From Nitrospina sp052156635 (GTDB taxonomy: Bacteria; Nitrospinota; Nitrospinia; Nitrospinales; Nitrospinaceae), in contig NZ_JBQKUO010000001.1 in NCBI RefSeq assembly GCF_052156635.1, positions 248,001 to 312,000 on the forward strand: 64,000 nucleotides of DNA. The letters run 5' to 3'. How positions within the stretch are numbered: the first letter of the stretch is position 1; each line of letters begins with the position of its first letter. Under the pieces are notes generated by a model. The model ran no database searches and was not told the DNA's origin. It worked only from the letters and a program-made list of their open reading frames with translations. The position numbers and the translations under genes were made by a program. This document shows positions 37,701 to 42,253 of the stretch, piece by piece.

Positions 37701-37857
37701 GAGTTTCAAAAACGGGGCGTTCACGACTGGAACGGCGAAGCGACGTCGGCACCCGGGTGTGGCGCCGGCCCCAGCGCTTGCGACCAAGCCTTGAGGATGG
37801 GTTGTATTCTTCTACAGACGACGGGTCACACGTCACCGGCCCAAACGGATAAGCCAT
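19789..37857 (-). CDS. Giant LEPR-XLL surface/exported protein with RTX and Calx-beta-like repeats
   Basis: An uninterrupted 6022-residue protein. The basic N-terminus has no Sec signal peptide but contains the LEPR-XLL motif LEPRLLLSADL (residues 53-63). RTX nonapeptides (GGxGxDxL type) occur at about 190-225, 2500-2635 and densely at 4920-5800. The long middle (about 270-2450) consists of beta-rich repeats with many Asp/Leu/Gly; Calx-beta-like units (VVEGGGADTYTVILSR and relatives) lie near 3490-4120; and a separate approximately 80-residue module occurs four times. The acidic C-terminus (VFDMTEEEYLLFISTVG) closes the protein. RTX repeats bind calcium outside the cell, so it is probably an adhesin, matrix or surface-layer-like protein. 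ATG 37857 has GGGAGGG 5 nt upstream. It is followed on the same strand by a complete non-classical export gene set, which I take to be its dedicated exporter. Confidence 0.9.
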   Translation of the reverse strand: MAYPFGPVTCDPSSVEEYNPSSRLGRKRWGRRHTRVPTSLRRSSRERPVFETLEPRLLLSADLTYGAFNDLTLKFDAGLNQYQLVDDTDTVVSFDTADPTNTINITGTAGADSLGLDLGTLGSGKTINFLGTGDDTLKSTKNSNQTLTNTSLDAGGQTFTLSGFEKAELTGGAGENTLDASAFTGDVTLSGLGGADRLIGGTGNDTLIGGLGDDVYEFADNWGVDSLNEAAGEGTDRLDFTATTGTLQVNEALNKRISSGAHTLTNLDTAAEELDIAITSDIQDSLEIGINAAKDLVTRLTSSVSELSSALPMLNPDTGSFSALFGLADMFQELREQIDGLGAGVNLSDVTDAITNLPGVGSAVDLSPGYQGDASNNLEIVVDAGISKSILNQLIDIDLGTEGAFLNFNIDAQLSVDATFAGSVGIGVTTVGTPTAFLAGAELDFTVDVDGNLDSAALDLGFLDVTVDGGAGNEISYSGGLLVTVSDPVDNKIALSEVTDLGFDLASLVSVTPTGTGFTTGDLNVTVQSGINLPGDIPLTSGILNIVFPTFTDFYNGVLPSISLTSGSIDLFDFSNITPSDVAGMLSDLVDTLSALSNSDLLDITIPLTGVKVGDLLDFGEAFKQDILDPLFVSGDATIPDFDDDGIPDFDFDSIQDLVDQLAPVLGLPVGALLARFNPTSRELSFNLNFSSLLNIGTSPISFGASLGDLAGISTTSQFDLSTSFDFNLDFGIGLAPSEDIELLPSPFSPDNVAELSISPQDGASASDFSVQVVRVDNATLGSYKLADPTGAFETGTIQYNDSDTLVASALNSMAIANALDWRVEVTRTVEGNDSVYTVVFKDATNTDKSFNPSGLLLPPLDDGDNTLKGAADGVLSSTATFDITLFSKAVTLLAGTPSEFTVPETELGSITVTVNRDTANASIDDLKVDVQTEVNTQLVNQGLTLGFLSGGELSTGALGNGGMVTASGTPFQTLHEDVEFTVIINGTDEYSGSLRAVDVLDGLNGGANDDVLELDELNATLTNSHLDTPLEAAIFDVLDSAGLSGSYNVAVTTAPGNKLKVDVTAPGGDTVEVVFKSPITVDAGGGRIALSTLTGNLSAEVFNPSVGTTSRIEVNADYNDPAFQEMGLLSSPTPFDGVLDDDIEFSLDVDGTTVDVFLSAASTAGNTSIDDLLTQLNTAVDTGLTNAGLGTGLVDAFRVDPEGNRLGITGDHTNVDRLSIDVPDSLTTGPNAGNANGAITELGFESGEGDPFAGASAEFFIDNVSLDAMASIDATTLNLVANVGFLEVEADGSGSISANANLSVINPLDGGTRVNGETLIAAVSQGKFLYVDPPAFGGTLDNLNTGFLDVAIGGGLTFSLDIDPTAGLFDGANNPISNFDATLSIDGTSPNWLTSLPEVNLSFTGPDFDAIISEFKDLSFQDIIDGLSFFVEFLQGLDGTSPGGSAIADALDYDLPLVNRSVADLVQIADELADRLDALSADPSGSVQALNDLLVDIFDLPAAASNILSFNPTTSVLGINLGFDAAASLTRPFSLNLADVLASAGAPEFLTDLVSLEAGGNLGVSAGVDVELALGLDLTGADKGLFLFTGANGTRLAANASATGNNLSFRAGLGPFQVLVDGGSGSLGAGIDVTLNDDGDGRLDLITLGSGGGISLPSLGDLNIDITGTADATLPLFVGSVDNPIPIGTDNEIILSADLDDLIGGVPGAFNVTLPNLDLFSNPPGIFELLADPSVVVDGLDAVLLQIQEALEGQIFGFELPFVADALKDNPVSNFIEDFRDDFLNPLANTLRANNVNLDGLISLIQDSIFNTFNGLGILKDSDGVGGLSADDIVHSGASLSNLSEDFIQFDFKLGDSFTQALDIAFDFGIPGLGLEADFTPTITLDWNLDFGFGLDETKGFYFVSSDPDELTLSIDLDLGSTQGMPAFARGQLLFLALGITDGIDLDDDGDLEFSGLNLTGAINVADPNDDGRLTIGELISGSIGDIFQPSLTGSADILMQAEVDFTTLGSADLARVLPSISTGIIVHWGLSATPNTGLVVDDPSIVLADVSLDLGSFISDFAGPVLGNIADIIEPLDFLIGPDGFLNKRIPLLSDLAGKTITGRDLIETFDPTAKIGPFLDAIAELFFLVDLIGDAEAALATTGSLNFNFGDLVLTDPTSFFDVGAVSGYLTGDRIDLSLPNLNKNSFKNVNFKNMSLNSPSQEGSGGGQAVTRFQSGVTSGGSFQFNLFDPATIFSLIMGQDDVTLFTAELPEFGFNFFYKQKFPIFGPLVASLGGGIGGTIDLGFGYDTRGLQQFIGSFNPATLINGFFLNDLDPITGEDRPEATLTATIVASAQLDFLIASAGVEGGVDINIFFNLADLDHDGKIRFDEMAANLAANSFNPLSVFDTSGVAEFFMRAFIEINLLVTKIRKTFEFVRVELFSFDIPFNRPGILATQDGDVLTLSIGSNSENRLNGNVSDISEKIHVKSDGGDVLVWSDQFFVGEGLAQRFSGVNTIIADGGQGNDEIDLSGLNSGYEVIVHGGVGNDVIVGSKGDDDLYGDEGNDTILGMGGKDLVDGGAGNDNLYGDFQAIGLTIEGRSINSIFGGTEDEDTLKGGAGNDNLFGNGGNDTLDAGTGTDSLDGGADDDVYLGLLVGGANTIATGTGFNTLDFSDVRDRVNFTLRNGQVVASWEGNTMTASLDEISTILGGRSDDTFHVYETRDDGVTTLLDGQQKNDKYIFYAEDGDPIDALVNDQGNAWDNGNIIEARGTTGDDTISLTNATISLGVDQLITYVAPPATENILQIKLKSRAGRDSINVKSTADTVPVTVFSGEGDDTVTVGDSGTLDNIGALLRPGLNVPFGLGPLTLVGEGGHDTVVFDDSNDADNEFGNLTSFIENRAGNQQVEVGVLSGLGMTLDSDAGGLTGRVEFEGFEAVDVQLGGGADDFRVGGDEVLDELTLIRQGNVGEFTNLIDGIVSISGNSGGDKFRIEATNDIDRDALNAALGIISATTTTPGGASNEVQRINVGASIGYFTLKFRFMETAPIALNATAAEVQEALEDLFIIGTGNVDVTKDGSDFVVEFVNDLANTDVDQLEAKVIPFTVFGNGNGDQLFVQSLTERMYFQGGTGDDLVKLNVDATTLAPLASNGVQSEITLDGGENSDTYQLGLIGGATDSLIHVFDSGLAGTDVLEVTGTENPDRFLLRAAAAESGLAFIALMNTDPNVERINYNTNLEVITIDSLAGEDEFYIDDTRAAITINSGADNDFFQVGQLYKSRRTPELAGVAQEDVFATIETTRGFLSNGISNDMTINAGDNEDEIIVFHNLAVLTVNGDAGDDTILVQAFALVGSQEDKRERTDVSGGADADFIAYAVNAPVNIDGGDGFDTVIVVGTEFGDDFVITENGVFGAGLNVNFTNVEKLEVNGAEGDDRFFVQSTGENFTTSIVGDRGSDTFFINGETPANGVISNDLKGHSGIITHSVESTLPGSDYDGAKVVGVSSNVADNDEPAIIINQSDGQSQVVEGGGADTYTVILSRPPRPATKIKVTALPPEGLVFVDEFGTELRNETTGAPIGAELIFDETNWNVEQEVRFKAIADGNAEGNHTAAIQHKVSTIGVSTGPVFEEQEIFVPVPVFVDVPIFKQIHLPFIGTINFFVGFETQFSHFNNVSVGTELVQVGTENVETAESDAFTGVIEGATGLKSDPVPATPTLTDLEGGFPTAADPTRPDGLRGAFVTIIDDPANPDAVGQTRLILSNTTTELTLDQAWDSLPSNQARYEIGQFSGLVIPTVEVAISDSDVASLVITETQRETIVSEGASSGWDIIQVALSQSLAVGEIVTVSLDGHGQLEFRDAVTDAVITSLTFNSGGPATVKEFKVLAVDDGVTEGFHRSDLTLTAASNQAGSDFNGIEHTLVADIGDNEFAGVLVKQTNGSTDVVEGGDDAAFDGRGTDSYTVVLTKELAVGEVVTVAVTAQPTRTSRTGTTPHPDSVRAFEVEVEVSLDGITWAESVDVVFDDDNPWDVEQTVFVRAVDDSRVDGGDSKVFAPILDLANNIKGPLFIVGGFGEDRSGLFEREPIMLPGETNFKESMGDVLAATEADEFNPATLTIDPTDPEVLDFLGRTAETVTADDFLELTVEITRGEGKNKIRIIEAAEFDLDGNVVLTLNKAWDIPFSEPGVPTPASEFTISDTNPNFLVDEATQTDLLFFKDTDNPTNFQESAFASGQLFFDDSFDFVGHRITGLGMGGDRNIGGALQPGGVTFQQLEEVEIVLGSGNNQFTIEDTHAGATTLKTGDGADVVNVKSINGHTFVNTGEDSDTVNVTNDGQTLEDLLGLLTLSGDIPQAETVHFANGSPAQGSVPAVDAIQHLNIDATGGTFTLSLGGETTVALAHDASEVDVQTALESLSTIGAGNVAVTKAGSFYRIAFQNAMGGQAVDLLAVNDFNLTNGLGTHDILNIDDSGYADPSVAVLTQTTLTGLSIAQTNEIQTLVVDATAGTFRLSYEGAETEDLAHTISAADLEQALEDLAGIGDGNVAVTQNDDVYVIRFQGDLTNTNVSDIIVSLNNLEITTETYPDTFETVAGDASVHTRVDGDAANAVNDMQQLTVNATGGTYTLSLLGRTTDPIAYDASAEVVRKALQVLVADDDTEEFKTDVTVDKFGRTYLIGFQGKLNELNGRPGVELLVVNGSGLTGGEADVATRMDGINYYGFETLNLSLGSNNDILNVQGTSPGSNGFAAAGGIAVTNIDLGQGNEQIFVASNADLDFGSADAFQFLTGDLDDIEGALNLDTGDGRHRLMVSDEGATVGDGDVSITDTLPAVLNGLAATADIWIQGLAPAGIAYGTDGSFYDGITYWTGSGADTISIDGSHFVNGERTTTTLNTGLGNDNVTVDLDDGEDGFFVLNTMGGAESANPDLLDGTETDDDEVDASNSTLPLTIFGGIGNDTILSGSADDIIFGDFGRVIYTNALGGVVAVHGFGGRGDRVSSDILPPSLMFSLHRDLGGSDTISGRAGGDEIFGGNSGDTLYGDDATESSGTDDTIDVIFGDNGVIELEDGMYAKIKTTDTTDATGGADTIFGNADDDIVLAGVNGSVDVIHGNDSKDVILGDNGELDFTVDGDLTTLDTVRTTDTHLGGEDHIFGFGDDDLIFGGTGDDQIHGGTENDIIFGDFGYAELINNIVRYVVTIDRTEGGADTIWGDEHEDVVVGGANSDRLDGGEGRDLLFGDNVELDRLGVLFTDYTNPRFRTLTGDRMYGETPGVDDGEVLVASTHYVDPTGSAVWADFDITLLDHSATDEALALNNFGDDYMAGGADDDQMFGMLGDDTMQGDGSIDLATDVTAYRTTLNMLMGNPSVENALTDGDDYIEGNGGTDVIFGNLGQDDIIGGSSNLFSLITPEQRPDGMDLLFGGAGTDLARNDMGDDTLAEGHALDSDAIAGDNANIFRLLQSADPTQFESFNYDIYSATLRIVPRPVEFLDYTQGGPDIMGVDAATLGDIGDNDEIHGESGDDFIYGMVGNDVLYGEGQDDDIVGGWGHDWISGGTGSDGVLGDDGRIYTSRNTSTTEGQYAEPLYGIETVETDQQISSSSPWFNATIHAEGELKKTVNLTPFNVDPNTAAQSPHYRALYADDIIYGGLGDDFLHGGSGDDAISGAEALATSAATVYPDTGTTDPNRTDGVSIVTGYFTPFNPGNVLSFEALVAEEFASYDENDPRRKIMINGWEFFLNFDETEGPIAEGSTLPTDGNDRIFGDLGNDWIVGGTGRDHTYGGYGNDLLNNDDNHNSTAGTADPEANDEVDGPEYSYEDISLGGAGRDVLIANTAGDRQVDSTGEFNSFIVPQSPFGPGSATRGMEPGMIQFFYDLSEADGADPTRAADTGSDPERNGEPHGELGLVTQQDPDWGDQHGAPDDPQAGNGKKKTDHNGPRTAEPNNTTASSNEMQNGKKNGQDNNVETTASTEPEPATTESQTLVFDDGSGSFQEMATTDEGWVLDGSTITNPEGATYNVFDMTEEEYLLFISTVGAIDDDGDHTQVLIDWNAL
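20450..23095 (-). repeat. C-terminal RTX nonapeptide block of the giant protein
   Basis: Dense calcium-binding nonapeptides such as GNDTILSGSADDIIFGD, GGTGDDQIHGGTENDIIFGD and GGEGRDLLFGD recur here, several dozen by eye, interrupted by longer loops. The periodic GGxGxD coding gives a repetitive GC-rich DNA stretch. Confidence 0.85.
23880..24815 (-). repeat. Three tandem copies of an approximately 80-residue module in the giant protein
   Basis: Three consecutive units share the pattern Q-L-x-V-x-A-T-x-G-T-F-x-L-S, then A-L-E-x-L, then G-N-V-A-V-T, then Y-x-I-x-F-Q-G. They start at AIQHLNIDATGG, EIQTLVVDATAG and DMQQLTVNATGG. Similar modules recur in other giant bacterial exported proteins that I recall; no function is known to me. 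Confidence 0.75.
28609..28845 (-). repeat. Fourth, isolated copy of the same approximately 80-residue module
   Basis: NEVQRINVGASIGYFTLKF, then EVQEALEDLFIIGTGNVDVT and FVVEFVNDLANTDV, matches the tandem modules at 23880-24815 in order and spacing but lies about 1300 residues earlier in the protein. Confidence 0.7.
29955..30352 (-). repeat. Central RTX block of the giant protein
   Basis: A run of canonical nonapeptides (GGVGNDVIVG, GDEGNDTILG, GGAGNDNLYGD, GNGGNDTLDAG, GGADDDVYLG) at about residues 2500-2635 separates the long N-terminal beta-rich half from the rest. Confidence 0.85.
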
Positions 37858-38374
37858 GAGTCCCTCCCACAAAACTCCAAAGCGAACCTTAGATTGATAC
37901 TCTGGCGCAGGCCGTGTGGGAGTGATTTGCTGCCCCTGTCCCCCTTAGGCTTTGCTCCTCTGAAAACTCCGCCCGACTCGTCCCCGGCATTGCGTCAGGT
38001 GGCCTTCACCACCCCCCACCCTGCCAGCCTGTTCCCATTCACAGACGAAAAATCGTGGGAACAAGTCTTCGTGAGTATGCGAATTAAACTCCCATTTTCC
38101 TTTAAAGTCAACCGAAACCCGTTCCCTCATGAATTTGAAAAAGGGCGTTGGAAACATTATAAATTAAGGAGTTACGAACTTAGAAGGACGGATATTATAT
38201 TGAACATATTGAAACAAAAGCAACAAACAACCTTTCCCCTTTACCGGACACCACCCCGATGCAGAAATAATCAGGATTCCCGTTGAATTCTTGTAGGAAT
38301 TTTCTGATAATAAATAGGAGAAATTCGCAATTACGCCCTGTTTCGTGGTAATCCCAACCCAAAAGGGGGAACTT
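37858..38374. promoter_or_regulatory. Divergent intergenic region upstream of the giant gene
   Basis: A 517-bp region that should hold promoters for the giant gene (minus) and the small secreted protein (plus). The clearest structure is TGTTCCCA (38030-38037) inverted at 38056-38063 with an 18-nt spacer, about 175 bp upstream of the giant gene's ATG; it could be an operator or leader hairpin. I could not assign a convincing -35/-10 pair on either strand. Confidence 0.4.
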
Positions 38375-38794
38375 ATGATGCGTTTGCTTGCCACCATATT
38401 ACTGGGAATGCTGGTCTGCACACCGGCCTGGGCCGGGAAGAAATCCGTTGAGTTGACCGCCTCCATTCCGGCCCACGAATGGAACTCCACCCGTCTCCAG
38501 AATGTTTACCAGGGATCGACCCTGAATTTTGAACTGACCAGCGATGAAGAAATCCGGGTGCTGTTGCTCGACAAGGAAGGGTTCCAGAAATACCCGCAAA
38601 TCGACCGGGCACTGTTCCAGTCGGTGGCATCCCATGAAATCAAGTTTTCGGTGATCACCCCGAAGAGCGGCGATTACTACCTGGTCGTGGACAACACTGC
38701 AGGCGACCTGCAAGTGCATTACCTGGCACGCATTGAGGCACGCACCAATGTCATGGCAGAGAAGAGTCCCCCCTGGGTGATGGCTCACCGTTAG
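38375..38794 (+). CDS. Small secreted beta-rich protein
   Basis: A 139-residue exported protein. The signal peptide (MRLLATILLGMLVCTPAWAG) is followed by a beta-sandwich-like domain (QGSTLNFELTSDEEIRVLLLD, then HEIKFSVITPKSGDYYLVVDN, then LQVHYLARIEA). This resembles the PPC/GOLD type in which an ISVITPKSGxYYLVVDN-like strand is typical. The start at 38375 (MMRLL) has GGGGGA 5 nt upstream. It is transcribed divergently from the giant gene and ends at a strong bidirectional terminator. I cannot name its function; a periplasmic or surface binding role is a guess. Confidence 0.7.
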   Translation: MMRLLATILLGMLVCTPAWAGKKSVELTASIPAHEWNSTRLQNVYQGSTLNFELTSDEEIRVLLLDKEGFQKYPQIDRALFQSVASHEIKFSVITPKSGDYYLVVDNTAGDLQVHYLARIEARTNVMAEKSPPWVMAHR

Positions 38795-38870
38795 GTTTCC
38801 TTCAAAGCCTGTCGCGAGGCAGGTGAGACCGGATTGAGCCCCCCGGACCGTCAGCCGCTATCAAAAAAAC

Positions 38871-38903
38871 AAAACCCCCGCTTTTTAAAGCGGGGGTTTT
38901 TTG
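38871..38903. terminator. Strong bidirectional terminator
   Basis: AAAACCCCCGCTTT (38871-38884) pairs with AAAGCGGGGGTTTT (38887-38900), flanked by A and T runs on both sides. It lies between the convergent genes ending at 38794 and 38963 and can serve both. Confidence 0.92.
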
Positions 38904-38962
38904 GTTGGGTCTTCGATCCGGCACCCTTAGGTGTTCCCCTTGATTGAAACAAAAACCGTGCT

Positions 38963-39304
38963 TCAGCGGGTTTCACCGTCCAGGGGCAGGCGGCCGAACC
39001 GCTCTTCGTATTCCGCGATGATTTTGTTCAACAGAACCAGGAGACGTTTGGCGGCAAACGGGTTGAGCACCATGCGGTCGCTGAGTTGAATCGTCACTTC
39101 ATTGTCCTGCGGCACATTCCAGGTCTGGTTGGTGCCGAAGAAGATGGACACTTCCTCGCGCGTGCTGGATGCGTTGACCACATTGGCATAGGTGGTCTGC
39201 ATTTTTGAATCGTCCCAGTTCAACTTCAGGTTCTGACCGCCTTTTTTCTGCGCCGCTTGAGGACCGGTCCCTCCCGGGCTCGCCGCTTTCTTTTCTTCCG
39301 CCAT
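38963..39304 (-). CDS. DUF3467-family small protein
   Basis: A 113-residue cytoplasmic protein. A low-complexity Lys/Gly/Gln-rich N-terminus precedes the DUF3467 core: TTYANVVNASSTREEVSIFFGTNQ, then VTIQLSDRMVLNPFAAKRLLVLLNKIIAEYEERFG. Members are usually about 90-120 residues; their role is unknown. ATG 39304 has GGGGAGG 5 nt upstream and is preferred over a much longer in-frame version starting at 39457. It lies between two unrelated transcription units. Confidence 0.85.
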   Translation of the reverse strand: MAEEKKAASPGGTGPQAAQKKGGQNLKLNWDDSKMQTTYANVVNASSTREEVSIFFGTNQTWNVPQDNEVTIQLSDRMVLNPFAAKRLLVLLNKIIAEYEERFGRLPLDGETR

Positions 39305-39582
39305 ACAACCTCCCCATGTTTTCAAGAATGATAACGTATGCCCAAACCAGTCACTGCTCTCAACAAGAAGGGGTTCGCAAACCGGGTGGTCCGCTTTTTT
39401 CGCAGGCAAAATTTTTTCGATGCGAAATTGCCGCGATGCAAAAGGTCGCGGCCCCAAAACAAAACAGGGACTGAAGTTTTAATTTAATACCATAAAGGCT
39501 GGGTTCAATAAATACAAGAGTGGGAAAGGATAACCAGGAAAAGCCGTAAGCAGGCAGGGGTTCGTTCAGGCGCCCTCTTCGA

Positions 39583-42000
39583 TCAAGCCCGCTGAAATTC
39601 CACACCCAGAAGATTCTGGATGACCTCAAGAATTTCTTCCCTTTGGACAGGCTTTTTGAGCACGGCATGGCTGCCGCCAATTTCAAACATTTTCCGGTAA
39701 TGGGTGAACGTGTAGGCCGACACCATGACAATTTTGATCTGGTCCTTGCCGAAGCGCTGGTGAATCTGCTCCACCACCTGCAGGCCGTTCATGTCCGGCA
39801 TGCTGTAATCCAGGAAAATGATGTCCGGCACCCACTTCCGCAACCGGTCCATGGCCTTGCGTCCACTCTCCACAGACTGGGTTTCCACTTCGAGCGCTTC
39901 CAGCATTTCCACGAGGATTTGCGTATTGGTCTCATTGTCATCCACGACCAGCGCCTTCACCTGAAACCCGGCAGCCAGCCCGGTGACCGCATGCAGGGTA
40001 TCGTCCTTTTGCGGCAAGGGACCCTCTGCCGGCGGCAGGTCAAGGGAATAGTAAAAACACGATCCCTCCCCTTCCATCGAAACCACCTCCAGTTTCCCGC
40101 CCATGCCATCTATCAACCGTTTGCAGATGGCGAGTCCCAATCCCGTACCTCCCTTGCCTTTTTCGCGGTCCACCTGGCCAAAGGGTTCGAAAATCAATTT
40201 CTGGTATTCGGCCGAGATGCCCGGCCCGGAATCCCGGACGGTGAAGTCGAACCGGTTCCCCTCCCCCTGCTCAACCTTCAATTCAACTTCTCCCTGTTCC
40301 GTGAATTTGATGGCATTCCCAACCAGGTTGATCAGCACCTGCCGGATTTTTGCCTGGTCCCCGCGCACTCCAACCTTTTCACCGAGGTTCATCCCCGTGA
40401 CTTTGAGTTTGAGACCCTTTTGCTCGCAAACCCCCACGTTCATCCTGACCACTTCCCGGATCATTTCGGCCAGATCGAAATCCTCCGTGTAAATTTCAAG
40501 TTTGCCGGCTTCAATCTTGGAAAGGTCCAGTACGTCGTTGATGAGGGCCAGCAGATGCTTGCCCGAAAGGTAAATGGCCTGGATTTTTTTCTTTTGCAGA
40601 GGGTCCAGCCGGATATCACGCGCCAGGATCTGGGAATAACCCAGCACGGCGTTCAAGGGCGTGCGGATTTCATGGCTCATGGTCGACAGGAAAACGCTTT
40701 TGGCTTGATTGGCTTTCTCCGCCTTTTCCTGCTCCCTCTGGTATTCCGCCGTTCGTTCGCGAACCCGGTTTTCCAGTTCCTTGTTATTTTTCAACAATTC
40801 CCGGGCCATGCTCTGGAAGGCGCGGGACAACTCCCCCATTTCATCTGCGGATTGAGTGGCCACATTCACATCCCAATCCCCGCTCTCCAGTTTTCGCGCC
40901 CCTTCCGTGAGGGCCCGGACCGGGCGGGTGATCGACACCACAAAGATCCCACCCAGAATCAAAAACAGGGTCAGCGCCAAAGCAAAAATCCATTGCAGCC
41001 GTTTTTCCAGATAACGGGAAGGAGCCAGCACTTCCCCGGCATCCATTTCCAAAACCAGCCCCCAGCCCAAGCCTTCGGAGTCCTGCGGGTCGCGGGAAGG
41101 TGCAAAAGCCACCAGGGTTTGGGCTCCGCCTTCGTCCAGGTACATATACCCCGTCTGCCCTTTCAACAACCGCTCCACGGGAGTCCACGTGGCAAGAGGG
41201 GTGCCGAAAAATCCGGCGCCCTCTGCAAGCATTCCTACTGTTTCCTCGTTCGACAGGCTGGTCAAGATTCCCTGTCCGTCCCTATCCACCAGGTAATACT
41301 GGAAACTCTTGAAAGTGGAAATGTTCTTATAATGGTCGAGGATTTCCCGAAGGACATTGGGTTTCAGGCCCACCTTCAGCACACCCAGCACCTGGTCGTC
41401 TTCCTTAATCCGGGTCGCCACGGATAGAGAAAAGGTATTGGAACTGGAGTCAAAGCCGATTTCATTCATCCAGACGTCCGGGCGATTCAATGATTGCCGG
41501 AACCACTCCTCGTCTGCCTGATAAAAATCACTGCTCTTGGGGTGGGTAGCGAAAATGACTCCATGGCGGTTGGCGGCAAGAATCTCGCCATACAGGCTTT
41601 CTTCAAATTTCTTAAGGAAGAAACGGATTTTTCTGGAGAAGATTTTGGAGAGGTCGTTTTTTAAAATGAGGTCGATGTGGGGATGCGAACGTCCACTCAC
41701 CCAGGCCGACTCGATTTCCGCAATCTCGGATTCCGGATCGGGAAGGGAGTCGAAATATTCATTGGACTGCTGCGCCATGGCGACCACCCGTCGGTCATGG
41801 GCCAGTCGTTCAATTCCCTCTGTACGAAGTGAAATTTGGCTTTCAAGAAAGTCCAGATAAATCTGGGCCAGCCGGCTGGCTTCCTTGCCCGCCTGGTTGC
41901 GAAACGTTTCCTGGGCAAAGCTGAACTGAATGTAAACAACAATGCCCACACCCAGGGCAAACAGAAGAATGAAGGTGTACAGCTTTTGACCCAGTTTCAT
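39583..42000 (-). CDS. Double-Cache hybrid histidine kinase with receiver domain
   Basis: An 805-residue membrane sensor. Helix 1 is at about 8-28, a periplasmic double-Cache-like domain at 30-335, helix 2 at 337-357, HAMP at 358-405, and a coiled coil leads to HisKA with His443 in MSHEIRTPLNAVLGYSQ. The HATPase (VGNAIKF, DSGPGIS, GTGLGLAI) and a C-terminal receiver (682-800, Asp731 in FLDYSMPDMNG, Lys in VLKKPV) follow. The Cache domain suggests binding of a small external ligand. AAAGGAGG precedes ATG 42000. It is a close paralog of the next gene on the same strand (42254-44953). No output protein is attached, so phosphotransfer must go elsewhere. Confidence 0.93.
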   Translation of the reverse strand: MKLGQKLYTFILLFALGVGIVVYIQFSFAQETFRNQAGKEASRLAQIYLDFLESQISLRTEGIERLAHDRRVVAMAQQSNEYFDSLPDPESEIAEIESAWVSGRSHPHIDLILKNDLSKIFSRKIRFFLKKFEESLYGEILAANRHGVIFATHPKSSDFYQADEEWFRQSLNRPDVWMNEIGFDSSSNTFSLSVATRIKEDDQVLGVLKVGLKPNVLREILDHYKNISTFKSFQYYLVDRDGQGILTSLSNEETVGMLAEGAGFFGTPLATWTPVERLLKGQTGYMYLDEGGAQTLVAFAPSRDPQDSEGLGWGLVLEMDAGEVLAPSRYLEKRLQWIFALALTLFLILGGIFVVSITRPVRALTEGARKLESGDWDVNVATQSADEMGELSRAFQSMARELLKNNKELENRVRERTAEYQREQEKAEKANQAKSVFLSTMSHEIRTPLNAVLGYSQILARDIRLDPLQKKKIQAIYLSGKHLLALINDVLDLSKIEAGKLEIYTEDFDLAEMIREVVRMNVGVCEQKGLKLKVTGMNLGEKVGVRGDQAKIRQVLINLVGNAIKFTEQGEVELKVEQGEGNRFDFTVRDSGPGISAEYQKLIFEPFGQVDREKGKGGTGLGLAICKRLIDGMGGKLEVVSMEGEGSCFYYSLDLPPAEGPLPQKDDTLHAVTGLAAGFQVKALVVDDNETNTQILVEMLEALEVETQSVESGRKAMDRLRKWVPDIIFLDYSMPDMNGLQVVEQIHQRFGKDQIKIVMVSAYTFTHYRKMFEIGGSHAVLKKPVQREEILEVIQNLLGVEFQRA

Positions 42001-42253
42001 GGTTCCAGCCTCCTTTGAAAAAAGAGCCGGTCGAAACTTTTTGCCAGGCCCGGTACGGGGCTGGATGGCTACCCGGTCAACGGGAAGAGTCCGCCGATGG
42101 TCAGGGATCGGGAGCCGATAGGCGGCAGTCTATTTAACTATAAGGCAAGAAAAGTTTGGTTTCACCCCAAATTTTCAAATGAAACCGGGGAAAAGAGAAC
42201 AACCATCGGGGCAGATTCCGCCTGGTTTGCCGGGAGCAAAAGACAGGAGGTTT

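Noticed and set aside
37858..38010. c-di-GMP (GEMM)-like riboswitch in the giant gene's leader
   Set aside because: A string similar to GCAAAGCC occurs, but the partner motif, tetraloop and pairing required for GEMM could not be found.
37894..38286. 130-codon plus-strand frame in the giant gene's promoter region
   Set aside because: No ribosome site, no recognisable sequence, and it would fill the divergent promoter region.
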